From positions 52,026,274-52,090,273 of the forward strand of contig CM043942.1 of assembly GCA_014529385.2 (NCBI GenBank): a stretch of DNA of 64,000 nt. Reading direction: 5' to 3'. This DNA is from Adiantum capillus-veneris (taxonomy: Eukaryota > Streptophyta > Polypodiopsida > Polypodiales > Pteridaceae). A model generated the notes under the pieces. The model did not search any database. It was not told where the DNA came from and saw only the letters and a list, made by a program, of their open reading frames with translations. Of this stretch, positions 41,264-52,470 are shown in pieces. Positions within the stretch are counted from its first letter, which is position 1; each line of letters starts with the position of its first letter. Position numbers and translations under genes: made by a program.

Positions 41264-44200
41264 TTTTTGATGCTTATAAAGGGTGACAATTGTGTTATCA
41301 AATATCTGGAAGGTTCCCTAAAGCTCTAGATCCAAAAAACAAAGGAGAATATAAGAAGACAAAGGAAACAAACTTGTAAGATTGAAAATGAAACAAAACT
41401 AAGGAAAACAATGAAACTAGGACTAGACGAGTTTGGAGAAACACAATGGACCAAGGTTAAGAGAAGTAAGAAGTACAGAGAGCTTAAGAAAACTCTCAAG
41501 GAGGTATGGACAATAGAAGTAGAAAGTGGAGAAGAAGAAGATAAGAAAAATGAGGACAAAATGAGTGCTCCTTCCCACTACAAAAAATTCACTATACAAG
41601 ATCGGAGGGTAGTAATGATGCAACCTCTACGAGAGAAAAAGGACAAGGAGTCCTACGATGGGCCCTAGAATACAAAGAAAATAGACTTGGTAGGGCTAGG
41701 AGAAGAACCACGACCAGCCTACATAGCAATTGATCCAAGTCTGAAAGAGGAGGAAAAGCTTGTAAGTCTTCTCAAGGAGTACAAGGACGTGTTTGCTTGG
41801 TCATATAAAGACCCGGAAGGGGTAGATCCTACAATATGCCAACACACAATCCCCTTAAAGCCCGATGCAGAACCTAGTTGGTAGAGACCTTACACGTACA
41901 ATGATACATTTGCTAAGCGCATCAAAGACGAGACTGATAAATTAAAGGAGACGAAGTTTATCTACAAGATAGAACACACCAATTGGGTATCTCCCATTGT
42001 GGTAGTGCCTAAGAAGAATGGCAAACTATGAGATTGTGTGAATCTAAAGAAGGTTAATGCCACCACGATAAAGGATAATTATAACTTACCTATTCCTAAC
42101 CATGTCCTAGAACGAGTGACAGGTAAGCGGGCGTACTCCTTCTTAGATGGATACTCAGAATATAACCAACTCTTAATTGCTCTTGAAGATCAATACAAGA
42201 TAGATTTTGCCATGGAATGGGGAATATGTGCATATAGGGTGATGCATTTTGGCTTGAACAATGCCCCAGCAACGTTTCAGACGTTGATGGCACATGCCTT
42301 TAAGGAATACTTAAGTATTTTCTTGAAAATTTACATGGAGGACTTATGTGTGCATTCTCTCTTGAGAGATGAACATACATAGCACCTAAGAAAAGTATAG
42401 GAGAAGTGCCAAACTTATAGAATTTGTCTCAACCTAGAAAATTGCATATTCATGGTTAGACATGGCAGAATCCTGGGACATATTGTCTTAGAGAACGGTA
42501 TATCTACCGACTTGGACAAGATAAAAGAACTTGTGGAACTGCTTAGACCAAACAATGCAAAGAAATTTCATTTCTTTATTGGACATTGTGGTTACTATGG
42601 GAGGTTTATACACATGTATGCAGTTATTGCCCAACCCTTGTACAGACTTATAGTGGCCTTTGTATGGACGAATGAGTGTGAGGACTCATTCAAAAAATTG
42701 AAGAAAGCACTTATATATGCTTCAGTGATGAAAGCACCTGATGGGGGGAAAATCTTTCATGTTCATATTGATGCTTTGGCATTTGCTATTGGATGCATTT
42801 TGGCTCACCCAGGAGATGGAAAAATGGATTTTCCAGTCTGCTATGCAAGCAGGCAGCTTAATAGTGCTGAAAAGAACTACACCACCACGGAATGAGAGGG
42901 GCTTGGGACGATATATGCTGTTAAGAAATTTTGACATTATCACCTTGAAACACGTTCATGTTTTTTACCGATCATCAAGCCCTCCTATACCTCGTAAACA
43001 AACCATGCAATACCAAAGAATTGTTCGATGATTCATCATATTGCTAGAGTTTGATTTTATCATCATGGTCAAAAAAGGAAAGATGCATCTACGAGAAGAT
43101 CATCTTTCTAGATTACCAAATGGGGAAGCTCCAGAAGGGGTAGATGATGACATGTCTGACGCATATCTTTTCAACATTGAAATGATACCAAAGTGGTCGG
43201 AGGAGAAAGTCCATATACTATCATATGGAGGTGAGTTTAATAAAACAGGGTAGGAATGTAAAAGACGAATGATTCTACACGCAAGACATTTAAATTACGT
43301 GGTGGACGTTTGTATCATTTAGGACTCAACAACACCTTACGATTATGCATAAGTCCGGAGGAGTACAATTGTTATCTTGTGGAAGCACATGTTCAAGGCT
43401 TAGCATTTCATTGCTCTCAAATGAAGACATACCAGTGCCTGAAACAGTTAGGAGTTTATTGGCCAATTATGAAAATTGATGTTCATATGTACGTCACCCA
43501 ATGTGCAGCCTGTAGGACAAAACCATGGGTAGAAAATGCTACATTGTTTCAATAACAATTGCACCAAAATGGAGCCAGTACATAATTGACTACCTAACAA
43601 CGAGCAAGTTTTCTAAAAATACCTCTAAGGCACAACAAAGAGCTATAGAAATCGAGGTTCAAGAGTTCACACTAATTGAAAATAAATTGTATAAGAGAGG
43701 AAAAGACAATCAGCTTAAGATATGTGCAATTGAAGAGATGTACTTGCAAATCCTAGGGCAAGCACATGGAGGAATCACTGGAGTCCATTTCTTGGGGGAC
43801 AAGACGATAAAAAATGTCTTAACCGTGGGAATTTGGTGGCCTACATTGTACATGAAAGCTGTTGAATACGTAAAGAGATTTGATTCTTGTCAGCATTCCA
43901 AGGTCCCAATAAGGAGAGATGAGATGCCCTTACGGCCAATGATGGAAACCAGAGAATTTGCCAAGTGGGGCATAGATTTTGTTGGACCAATTTCACCCTC
44001 CGCTTATCTCACTCCCAATATATCATTGTGGCTATAAACTATCTCACAAAATGGGTTGAAGCAAAGGCCACACAAAAAGCGGATGCAAGGACCACTGCAT
44101 AGTTTCTATATAAAATATATATTTGTTAGATATGGCCTACCCATAGAATTTTTCAGTGGATCATGGCACACATTTCATTAGTGAAGTCATTGAAAACCTT

Positions 44201-44730
44201 TTAGATGGATTCATGGTAGTTCACAAGAAGTTTGTGCCATATCATCCACAAGCAAATGGATAGTTGAAAGCTACAAACAAAACTCTATGCACTGTCTTGA
44301 CCAAAATAGTGTCTGATTCGCAAACCGATTGGGATCACAAGTTACACTCTACGTTGTGGGCTTATAGAGTAGCCTACAAAACCTCTATTGGAACAACACT
44401 ATACAACATGGACTTAACGCTATCTTGCCTATGGAATTCCTGATCCCAACACTATGGGTAGCTAAACAACTTGAATGGACGGGCCATGAATTATCTTCAA
44501 GGCTAGAGGACCTTGAAAAGCTGGATGAGCTTTGCTTAAAAGCTATAGATTCTATCTATGCTCTAAAAAGAAGGCAAAAAGAATTTTTCAATAAGCATGT
44601 ACGCTCAAAAGAGTTTAAAACAAGAGACTATGTCCTGGTTTATACATTGCAACAACATGCTAAGAAACTTATAAAGCGAGGGATGGGACCCTTTGTGAAT
44701 TATCACCAAGTGGTGCCATCAAGCTTCTCA
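41264..44730 (+). mobile_element. Degenerate Ty3/gypsy element D, no LTRs seen
   Basis: The plus strand carries gypsy pol pieces (pre-RT, RT, RNase H, integrase) with many stops and shifts. Protein wording resembles element C: PNGEAPEGVDD, TTTE-EGL, WGIDFVGP. Gag, protease and both LTRs are missing. The right end abuts copia E near 44,730. It is an old fragment, much more decayed than C. Confidence 0.8.
41687..43040 (+). pseudogene. RT and RNase H of element D
   Basis: RT begins with EEKLVSLLKEYKDVFAWSY and has WVSPIVVVPKKNG, NLPIPNHVLERV, YSFLDGYSEYNQ and MHFGLNNAPATFQ. The catalytic box reads IYMEDLCVHS, so the first Asp of YMDD is Glu. Stops lie at 41882, 42029 and 42380. After a gap, RILGHIVLENGIS leads into RNase H with VHIDALAFAIG and NYTTTE, then a stop at 42893. 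The frame is constant from 41411 to 42895. Confidence 0.8.
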
Positions 44731-44802
44731 TCTTTACAGCAACAGACCTTAGTCTATATGCTCTTATTGCACAAGATGCTAGCTTTGATCAAAATCGAGT
44801 AA
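43041..44802 (+). pseudogene. Integrase region of element D with duplicated zinc-binding part
   Basis: After RNase H remnants the first unit (about 43080-43550) has LFNIEMIPKWSEEK, then EAHVQGLAFHCSQMK and TQCAACRTK. A second unit (43525-43915) again has SITIAPKWSQYIID, LYKRGKDNQLKICA, QAHGGITGVHFLG and FDSCQHSK. Each unit is linker plus HHCC. The core follows the second: WGIDFVGPISPS (first Asp). The second Asp and Glu regions are broken by stops (44038-44400). The C-terminal part (44425-44700) has RRQKEFFNKHVRSKEF and KRGMGPFVNY (GPY/F). Confidence 0.75.
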
Positions 44803-47794
44803 GATATTTTGAAGCCAGATTCAATGTGACACATCATTAAGAATGGTTCTCTACGTATTCACATACTGGTGGGTGGCAGAGTGAAGCTTGATGATGCCTA
44901 TGAGCTCAAAATACATGGTGCTAAAGACATCAAGCTAGTCATGCAAAATGGCACATAATTCATAGTCAAAAATGTTAGACATGTTCCCAGGTCAACAAAA
45001 TGTTTTGTATCTACTCGTCAACTTGATGACTTGGGGCACAACCACCAATTCAGAAGGCAAATTTTGTGATTTTTAGGGGTTTAAAACATGGAACGTTTTA
45101 CTCTATGTTTGTTTTGTGTGTAAAAGAGGATTGTATATCCATAGATGAGCTTCCGTCTACTGAGTTATGGCATATCCAGGTAGGCCATATGAGCCAAAAG
45201 GGAATGAAAACACTAGCTCATTTTGTTACTTTCCTGTGTGAAGTTATTCTGACTTTTCTATATGTGAGCACTCCATTTCTGGTAAACAAACTAGGACCAC
45301 CTCATCCCCATTGAATAGGAAGTGTATGCAGCCACTAGAGCTTGTGCATAGCAACATTTACAATCCTATGTAGACCAAGTCTCTAGGGGGAGCTAGCTAT
45401 TTTTTGATTTTCATAGATGATTCCACTAGGAAGGTGTGGGTTGTCCTTTCCTATATGAGGATCAGGTCTTCTCTACTTTCGAGAAATTCTTAGCACTAGT
45501 AGAAAATCAATCTGGAAAGAAGTTTACTACAGCTTGAGGATTGATAATGGTGGAGAATATGTCTCCAAGGATTCAATAATTTCTATAGTAAGAGAGGTAT
45601 TAAGAGGCAGCTTAGTGCACATTACACACCTAATCACAATGTAATTGCAGAAAGGATGAATCGTACAATCAAAAGCGAGTCACGACCATGCTTTCTATGG
45701 AAAATTTGACTCAAACCTTTTGAGAAGAGGTAGTATTGGCAACAGTACATATATCAATCAATCACCTAGTATGCCATTGAATTAATAGATTCTAGAGTAT
45801 TTGCGGTTTGGAAAGAAACCACATTATGATCATTTGCGTGTCTTTGGATGTGAGGCATATGCACATGTGCCCAAAGAACTTCGAAAAAAACTAGACCCAA
45901 AGTCACACAAGTGCATTTTCCTTAGTTATGGTGTAGATGGAGGGATGGGATATCATCTTTGGCACCCAAAATCTTGCAAAGTAATTCACAGTTCACATTT
46001 TATCTTCAATGAGTCAAAAATGCACAAAAAAACCTATCAAAGAGGTTGAGTATAGAAAAGTCACATTTAGGTTATTCCCTCATATTCTATGAAAACTCAA
46101 AAGCCTAGTGATGTACCTTCTACTAGTAGAGCCCCAATTGATAGGGCAAAGAGCAATTATTAGGCCTTGAGGTGATCTACTAGATCCTCATATTGACCTT
46201 AGCGATTTTAGCCAAGGTCGGGGGCTATGCCATGCTGACTGATTACAGTGATCCATCTTGTTACAAAGAAGCCATGCAAATGGATGACAAGATCCAGTGG
46301 GAGTAGTCCATTCAATCTGAGTGCAGCTTGATTGTCACTAATGAGACATTGGACTTAGTTAAATTTCTATAAGGCAAGCATACCTTACCTTGCAAATGTG
46401 TAAAAGTTTACATCAAATAATCCACAGTCTAAGTACAAGACTCGATTGGTTGCTAAGGGATTCAACCAATAGAAGGGAGTGATTTTGACAAAAACTTCTC
46501 GCCCATAGTTAGGATGACTACATTGCATATAGTGCTTGGCCTAGTAGCCATTGAGGACATGGAACTTGTCCAAATAGATGTGAAGATAGCCTTTCTTCAT
46601 GGGGATCTAGAAGAGGATGTTTACATGAAGCAACCTGAAGGTTTTGAACACCCTAGTAGGGAGGATCTTGTATGCAAACTCAAGAAAACACTTTGTGGCT
46701 TAAAACAGGGTTCAAGGCAATGGTATCAAAAGTTTGATGCATTTATGCGGTCCAAGGGTTTTAGAAGGAGTCAAGAGGATCACTGCTTGTATACACAGAA
46801 ACTTAGTGATGGTTCTTTGGTCATTCTCATTTTGTATGTAGATGGCATGCTCATTGTAGGAAAGTCCACTGAGGAGATTTCCAAATTAAAGTAAATATTG
46901 AACAAAAACTTTGATATGAAGAATTTGGTTGAAGCAAATCATTTTCTTGGTATGAGTATCAAGAGAGACAAGAAAAGAAGCATTCTTATCACGTGAATTG
47001 TATATCCACAAGGTCTTACAACATTTCAATATGCAGGGGGGGAATACAGTGAATAACCCACTACCATCATATTTGAAACTTAGCAAGGAAGATTCTCCTA
47101 TGTCGGATGCTAATAGAGCAAAAATGGCAAGTGTGCCATACTCTTTGGTTGTAGGCAATCTAATGTATGATATGGTAGCTACAAGGCCAAACATTGAATT
47201 TGCAGTGGGAGTGGTTAGTTGATATATGGCTAACTGTACGCTTCAGTAATGGTGATGCATCTATTGTTGGTTACACAGATGCAGATTATGCGGGTTGCAG
47301 AGACAATAAGAGATTTAAGTTTGGCTACATTTTCGTATTGTAGGAGGGGCCATTTCTTGGAGATCATCTCTCCAAGATTATATGTCTTCTTCCACAATAG
47401 AGGCTGAGTACGTTGTAGTGTCAAATGCCAACAAGGAAGCTATATGGTTGGCTCATCTAGTGGGAGATCTAGACATTTAGTAGGTTTCAATTTTTCATTG
47501 TGATAGTCAGAGTGCCATTGCTTTGGCAAGAAGTTAAAACACATTGAGGTGAGGTAACATCTCATTTGAGATGCATTGACGAATAAGCGTTTCGAGCTTG
47601 TTAAGATACACATTGATGAAAACGTAGCAAATTCTCTTACGAAGAGCCTAGCTACGGAGCATTTTGTAATGTGCATCGATTTAATGGGTGTAGGATGAGC
47701 AAATTTGAATAAGGGTGAAGCTGGCGTGCTTCATGGATGTACATACTAGTTTTAGTCACCACTTACGATCACATTGGACTTTAAGTGGGAGATT
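44731..47794 (+). mobile_element. Degenerate Ty1/copia element E
   Basis: A protease remnant around 44,735-44,990 (ALIAQDASFDQN, HTGGWQSEA, then KLDDAYELKIHGAKD, VKNVRHVPRSTKCF) starts directly after gypsy D. Integrase: ELWHIQVGHMSQKGMK at about 45165, DNGGEY at about 45545, AERMNR at about 45650, and VFGCEAYAHVPKELRKKLDPKSHK at 45840. RT and RNase H follow to about 47690. No gag and no 5' LTR. Order protease-integrase-RT is copia. Stops throughout. Confidence 0.85.
46514..46894 (+). pseudogene. RT core of copia E
   Basis: Open for 126 codons: MELVQIDVKIAFLHGDLEED, KQPEGFEHP, CGLKQGSRQWYQKFDAFM and CLYTQKLSDGSLVILILYVDGMLIVG. The catalytic YVDD reads YVDG, so the second Asp is lost. Downstream RNase H pieces (MYDMVATRPNIEFAVGVVS, SSTIEAEYVVVSN, CDSQSAIALA) continue to 47,690. 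Confidence 0.85.
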
Positions 47795-48055
47795 TTTGGG
47801 TAAAGGCCTTGTAGCTGGCTGCCCGGACACCCCCTACCCTCACTAACTCACTAACCCTTGTATTCCTTCTACATACAAAAAGAATAAAGGTGACACAAAC
47901 AAACATTGGCTGTGTGTTTCCCCAAAGGCTTGGTCTCTCTCCTCTCCTCTTCTCCTTCCCCCTTCCTGCATGCTCACTAGCACGGGGATCCACTCCCCTC
48001 ACTAGTGATCTAAGATCTTAGATAGAGCAAACGACTCTGGTCACACTTGGAGCCA
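47795..48055 (+). repeat. Possible 3' LTR of copia E
   Basis: AAGTGGGAGATTT (47780-47792) resembles the copia polypurine tract, followed by TTGGGTAAAGGCC. AATAAAGG at about 47,883 may be a poly-A signal. No partner LTR is in the window, so the right edge is a guess. Confidence 0.35.
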
Positions 48056-48063
48056 AAAGAGAT

Positions 48064-50330
48064 TTGGGTAAGGATGAAGTTTGGACATCTAAACCAGCAA
48101 CAAAGAAGCAAAAGCTCATCAAAAAGTTATGGGATCAGCTTAGTGCTCGCAATAGTAAGAAAATGGCCGCCACATCAATAGTTGAGAAAACAACAGAATC
48201 TACTTTTGAAAAAGCTCTTGGAACATTTGAGGCAATAGTAATTGTGTTGCAAGGCACCAACCCAAAGACTTCAATTAGATTGTAGAAGAGTCCAAAGCAC
48301 CTCTAAACAGCCCATTGTTGTCACCTCCACTATCATTGAAACATCAATGGATAGGTTATAGGCACTCCAAATGAATAAACTGGTAGAAAGTAGGGTCATG
48401 GACACATCTTGGAAGCTACCAGTTTTCATATAAAAGCCTAGTAATTACATACAAAGTTGATAAGTTAGATCCAAAGACTATTACAAATAGCTATGTAGTG
48501 ATGATCCATACAGGTTGGAACACTATAGTAATTCCATTGATTAGATGATGCAAGCCTAGACTTCTATCAAGCAATGTCTGACATAACCTGTATTTGAGGC
48601 GAAATTGGAAAGAGAGGTCCTCAAGTCTGAAAAACAAAGGAAAGATTCATTTCAAAGAAAGAATATTTAAGTAATGTAGAATGTAGACATGAGCAGAGGT
48701 CACAATACCATCAAGGCACTTCAACAATAGGTGGAATAGATAAAGACCCAAAACTCCACTCTGAGTGCGGATAAGTGGAGACTAACAAGGATATGAGTAT
48801 GGAGAGGGTGCAGTTAGACCAAAAGAATACTTATAGTCTGCAATAGTTTAAAGGAAGTGCATATTGTATTGAAACAATCTATCCTCAATAAATGCATTTA
48901 CCAATCCATGGAGGATATATCTGATACTGATGGAAATCTCACTTTGAATTTTGAAGACTTGGAAAATCGGGTGATTACCATAAAGGAGGATTCAAAAGAG
49001 AAAACTTTAGTTTATACTGTCACATTTGCCAATGAAGCCCTCATTGAACATCTAACTCACAATGTGGATGAGGATAAAGAAGATGAAGATGATGAGTAGG
49101 ATAAAGATAGGGAGACTGGGGCGGGAGTTTTAGATAAGAAGGATGATGACGATGTCCAATCCCCTCTCACCTCCTCCAGCTTCGAGCTCGGCAACAGGGG
49201 CAACAAATTCAACACCACGCATGAAGGAACCAAGGGTACCACCACAGACCAATCAGCTAAGCAAGGGAAACATCAGGGTAACCACCATAACCAACAAGGA
49301 CAACGGAAGGCTACACTGGATCTCCCTCTAGTAGGTGAGCAGTAGAGTAGGGCACTGAGAAAAGTGGAGAAAGGGAAGGCAAGGTTGATTGAGGAATGTC
49401 AATCCAGACTACTCTAATCAATGTTTAATCTTGAACAAGAGCCTACATCAAGAGAAAGCCCTTCAAATCCAAAATTCCTTGCATGATGATGATATGTATT
49501 TGGATCTGGAGATGATTTTTGTGGGGGAAAGGAGGATGATTGAGCAGTGTTATATTATTAGTTACCATGAATAGCCATCCTCTAGACTACACCCAGGTCG
49601 GAATGTGATTTAGGTTTTGGATAGGGTTCCAAAATTTGTGCTGACAAAAGATGATATGGTGGTGATCCCTCACGCTCAATAAATAACTACGATGAATGTG
49701 CACAGCTTGGGTATCCAATTGGAGATGCTACTAGGAAATAGGTTGTCTTATAAGTGTATGAAGGATATCAAATTAGAGATGCGGGCTCTATTGACTAAGA
49801 TGTAGATTGCAAACGGCTGTTGCATTAGAAATTCACAATTTTTTTGGAGAAAAATGTATCCAGCAGTAGAGGCCTTAAAGTGAGAATGAGTCTCAGAGAA
49901 TAGGTTTTCACCTGGTTTGTATTTTGAGAAGATGATGCAACAAGAGAACCACATAGTCCTGAACTACATTGAAGTAGTACTTGATTCTCCTATGCTAATG
50001 TATGCTTTTCCAATGAAGGAGGATGAACTTCCTAGGTTTTACCCGGTGTTATACCCAAGTAAAATGAAGCAACTGATCAACATCGATATATCAAAATTAT
50101 AGATCAAATCAGAGAATAGTATGAGTAGAGGAAGGCATTGTGGGTAGCCTGGAAGAATGTGTTGAATGAGTGTCAAAAATGAAAGACGACCAATCAACTT
50201 CAAAGAAATGATGACGCAATGGTAGAGCCAGATTGGCATGCTGATTAAGTATACCAATGAATTGCTCCAATTCTCAATGAAAGCCTCAAAAATCTTGCAA
50301 CAAAGCAAGCTCTGAACTCCAATTTAGAGA
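48064..50330 (+). pseudogene. Unidentified decayed coding relic Y
   Basis: Several plus-strand segments read like protein between stops: KPATKKQKLIKKLWDQLSAR (48064-48285), MEDISDTDGNLTLNFEDLEN with an acidic end DEDKEDEDDE (48857-49099). One frame from about 49389 to 50330 has DDDMYLDLEMIF, PKFVLTKDDMVVIPHAQ, GIQLEMLLGNRL, MKDIKLEMRALLTKM, FFWRKMYPAVEALK and YFEKMMQQENHIVLNYIEVV. The last frame holds about ten stops over 940 bp, yet the text between them is coherent. I do not recognise the family. It may be a gag-like or plant repeat gene relic. It ends at the C-terminal break of X2, which faces it. Confidence 0.4.
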
Positions 50331-50334
50331 GATG

Positions 50335-51395
50335 GCGGCTCCTTTCATAAGTTTTCTTTTCTCTTTGAAACCTCACCTTCTTTTGTTGAGGTTCTTCTTG
50401 GTGTGTAGCTATCGCTTTCTTCTTCATCTCTTCAATTCTTGCTTGCCTTTCCTCATTGTCCAAGATCTCACTGCTATGAGCTTCATGAGAGCTTTCTGCA
50501 GATTCTTCGTCTAACTTATATACTCTCTTTGATGACCGTGTGGTTCTGAGAGAAGGTTGGGAGGAAACGATCCATGTGTTCTGATGTGGGTCTGGCGTCA
50601 AATTTTTGGTCATGCCAATAGCATGAGATGCTATTCTTGTTAGTACTTCAAGCACGTCCAGATATATGTGATTTTACCTTATTTCTTTGTGCCCTTGAGC
50701 ATTGTGAGCACATATTGCGCATGATCAATTGGCTGCTTGGTTGTTGACCTCAACACTTGGGTGAAGGTGATCGCAACCGCATGGTTTGGGTAGTGTATCG
50801 TGGTAGTCTCTTTGATAAAAAGTGGAAGTGTTGATGGTATAGGCGTGTTGTTTCTTCCACTTGCCTTTGGGTCGAGTCGAAAAAAGTTACAACACCAATC
50901 TCCTTGGTGAATGTGTCTGTTGTCTTTCTGTTTCGGGCGTGCATCATCATACCTTCAATTGGCAGCTTCAGTGCCTTAGCCACTATCTCTTTGGTGATTA
51001 CTACTTCAATTTTTTTCCCTTGTTGGTCAGTGATTTGGGCTGACCCATCCTCTTTGATTGTGGACAGTAGCTCATATGCTTCCTGGAAATCTACACCGCA
51101 TGGTTCCTGGTCGTATAAGTCCTTGAGGCCCAGCCTTTGGTTGGCTTCTTTTGTGTTTGGCTTGGCAGCTACATCATATATTTTCTTTGGTAGCATTTGC
51201 AGCTCTACCTGGTGTCCTTCTTCACTCTTAAACCCGCCTGTGAAAACCGCGGTGTTGTTCTCTTCAAGCTGTTCCCTTGACTAGTATGCTGCCTTGGCCG
51301 TCTTTACTGAACTTGGGACAAGTTGGTAGGGTGGCAGCTCTTGCAACTTCTCTTTTTGGGACACCCTTTTCTTGGCCTTCTTGGCAGCTTGCATT
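50335..51395 (-). pseudogene. Gene X2, second copy of the X family (N-terminal part)
   Basis: On the minus strand an ATG at about 51395 opens MQAAKKAKKRVSQKEKLQEL, then KTAKAAY, TAG, SREQLEENNTAVFTGGFKSE, MLPKKIYDVAAKPNTKEANQ, LYDQEPCGVDFQEAYELLST, VVITKEIVAKALKLPIEGMM and YHQHFHFLSKRLPRYT. A frameshift near 50,780 leads to LEVLTRIASHAIGMTKN, SSEILDNEERQARIEEMKKK and QQKKVRFQREKKTYERS, and then the match to X1 ends at about 50,335. It supplies the N-terminus missing in X1. The start Met and Lys-rich N-terminus are seen, function is not. Two diverged copies in 64 kb imply a repeat family. Confidence 0.75.
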
Positions 51396-51746
51396 GCTCC
51401 TGTTAGGGGAATACAATACCAATGTTAGTAAATTCTGCAAGTTTCTCTCTAAAATGCCTTGAGAGTCTGAATTGCTGACAGATGATGTCCATTTTATGAA
51501 GTCTCAAGGTCATTGCCTCTATACAAAGAAAGCTATAGATGCTAGTCCCTGCTAGTCTATTGATTTTGATCCTTTATGTGTATGGCATGCTCATAACTTG
51601 GAAATACATCCTTGAGGCAGATGCATTGAAGGAAAAGTAACACGAGAACTTTGACAACAAACCATATTCATGTGGGACAAGGCAAAGAATGTTCTTTACT
51701 AGTCAAAAAAGAGTACCCTTTTGTGTATTGAAGTGTTTTGTTTTGT

Positions 51747-51747
51747 T

Positions 51748-51792
<45 letters not shown>

Positions 51793-51800
51793 CGGGGGGG
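51747..51800 (+). repeat. T11-G35-C-G7 homopolymer tract
   Basis: A run of T is followed by 35 G, one C and 7 G, inside a decayed copia. Length and purity are extreme for this AT-rich context. Confidence 0.9.
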
Positions 51801-51999
51801 ACGCGATTTCTACTTCATTCCCTTTATTGACGAAACTCGCCTAAGGAAAATGTCCCATATTTTGTCATATAAGGAATGAGATGACCAGGATTCCATATGC
51901 ATGTATTGTTGGTTCTTTGATGTATGCCATATTGGGACTTTTACAAACATTGCATTTGTAGTGGGAGTTGTAAGCAAGTTTGTGAACATTTTGGAAAGA

Positions 52000-52013
52000 A
52001 CCATTTTAAGGCC
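52000..52013 (+). repeat. Left target-site duplication of the LINE
   Basis: ACCATTTTAAGGCC, identical to 58861-58874. Confidence 0.95.
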
Positions 52014-52308
52014 AACAACTATTGTGTAGCCATACCAAGAGTCTATTGCTCGCTACTGTTGCACGCTCCCCCCCCCCCCCTGCTGCACCTTCGCTACCCC
52101 TCCTCCCCCCCCCCCCCCCCCCCCCCCCCTCGCCCTCCCGCTTCCTCCAGCCCGTGCACTGACCCCCCTCCGCTTCGCCCCGCCACCCCCCCCCCCCCCG
52201 TCCGCTGCCTTCCCCCCTTCCCTCCAGCCCGTCCGTTGCCCTCCCCCCCTCCCTGGCCGCTTCTCCCCCACCCCGCCTGCAGCCTCTTGTCTCTCGCTCG
52301 CCGCTCTC

Positions 52309-52341
<33 letters not shown>

Positions 52342-52470
52342 ATCGTCCTCACTGTTCCTGAAGGTCTTCTACACCTGGCTCTGTAGCATTTCTTCTTCGA
52401 ACGAGTGCTCGGCGTACTCGGTTGCAGACTTCCTTCACCGTCCGCTTCTTCGACTCAGCAGTAGACACAG
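52014..52470 (+). promoter_or_regulatory. C-rich 5' region of the LINE
   Basis: Long pure C runs (52068-52080, 52105-52129, about 52187-52199, 52310-52341) alternate with CT-rich DNA. This is the place of the internal promoter in L1 elements. The opposite strand could form G-quadruplexes. Frames here encode only Pro-rich or Gly-rich junk. Confidence 0.6.

Larger units (their letters stand above)
51470..52013 (+). pseudogene. Copia F, RT fragment left of the LINE
   Basis: The sequence reads DDVHFMKSQGHCLYTKKA, then WHAHN, and further on IPYACIVGSLMYAILG, the RT-to-RNase H connection of copia Pol, with many stops and a foreign-looking G tract (51758-51800). It is cut at 52013 by the LINE; the continuation is at 58875. 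Confidence 0.7.

Noticed and set aside
51924-52361. Proline-rich and glycine-rich ORFs on both strands
   Set aside because: They come from C runs of the LINE 5' region and have no domain.
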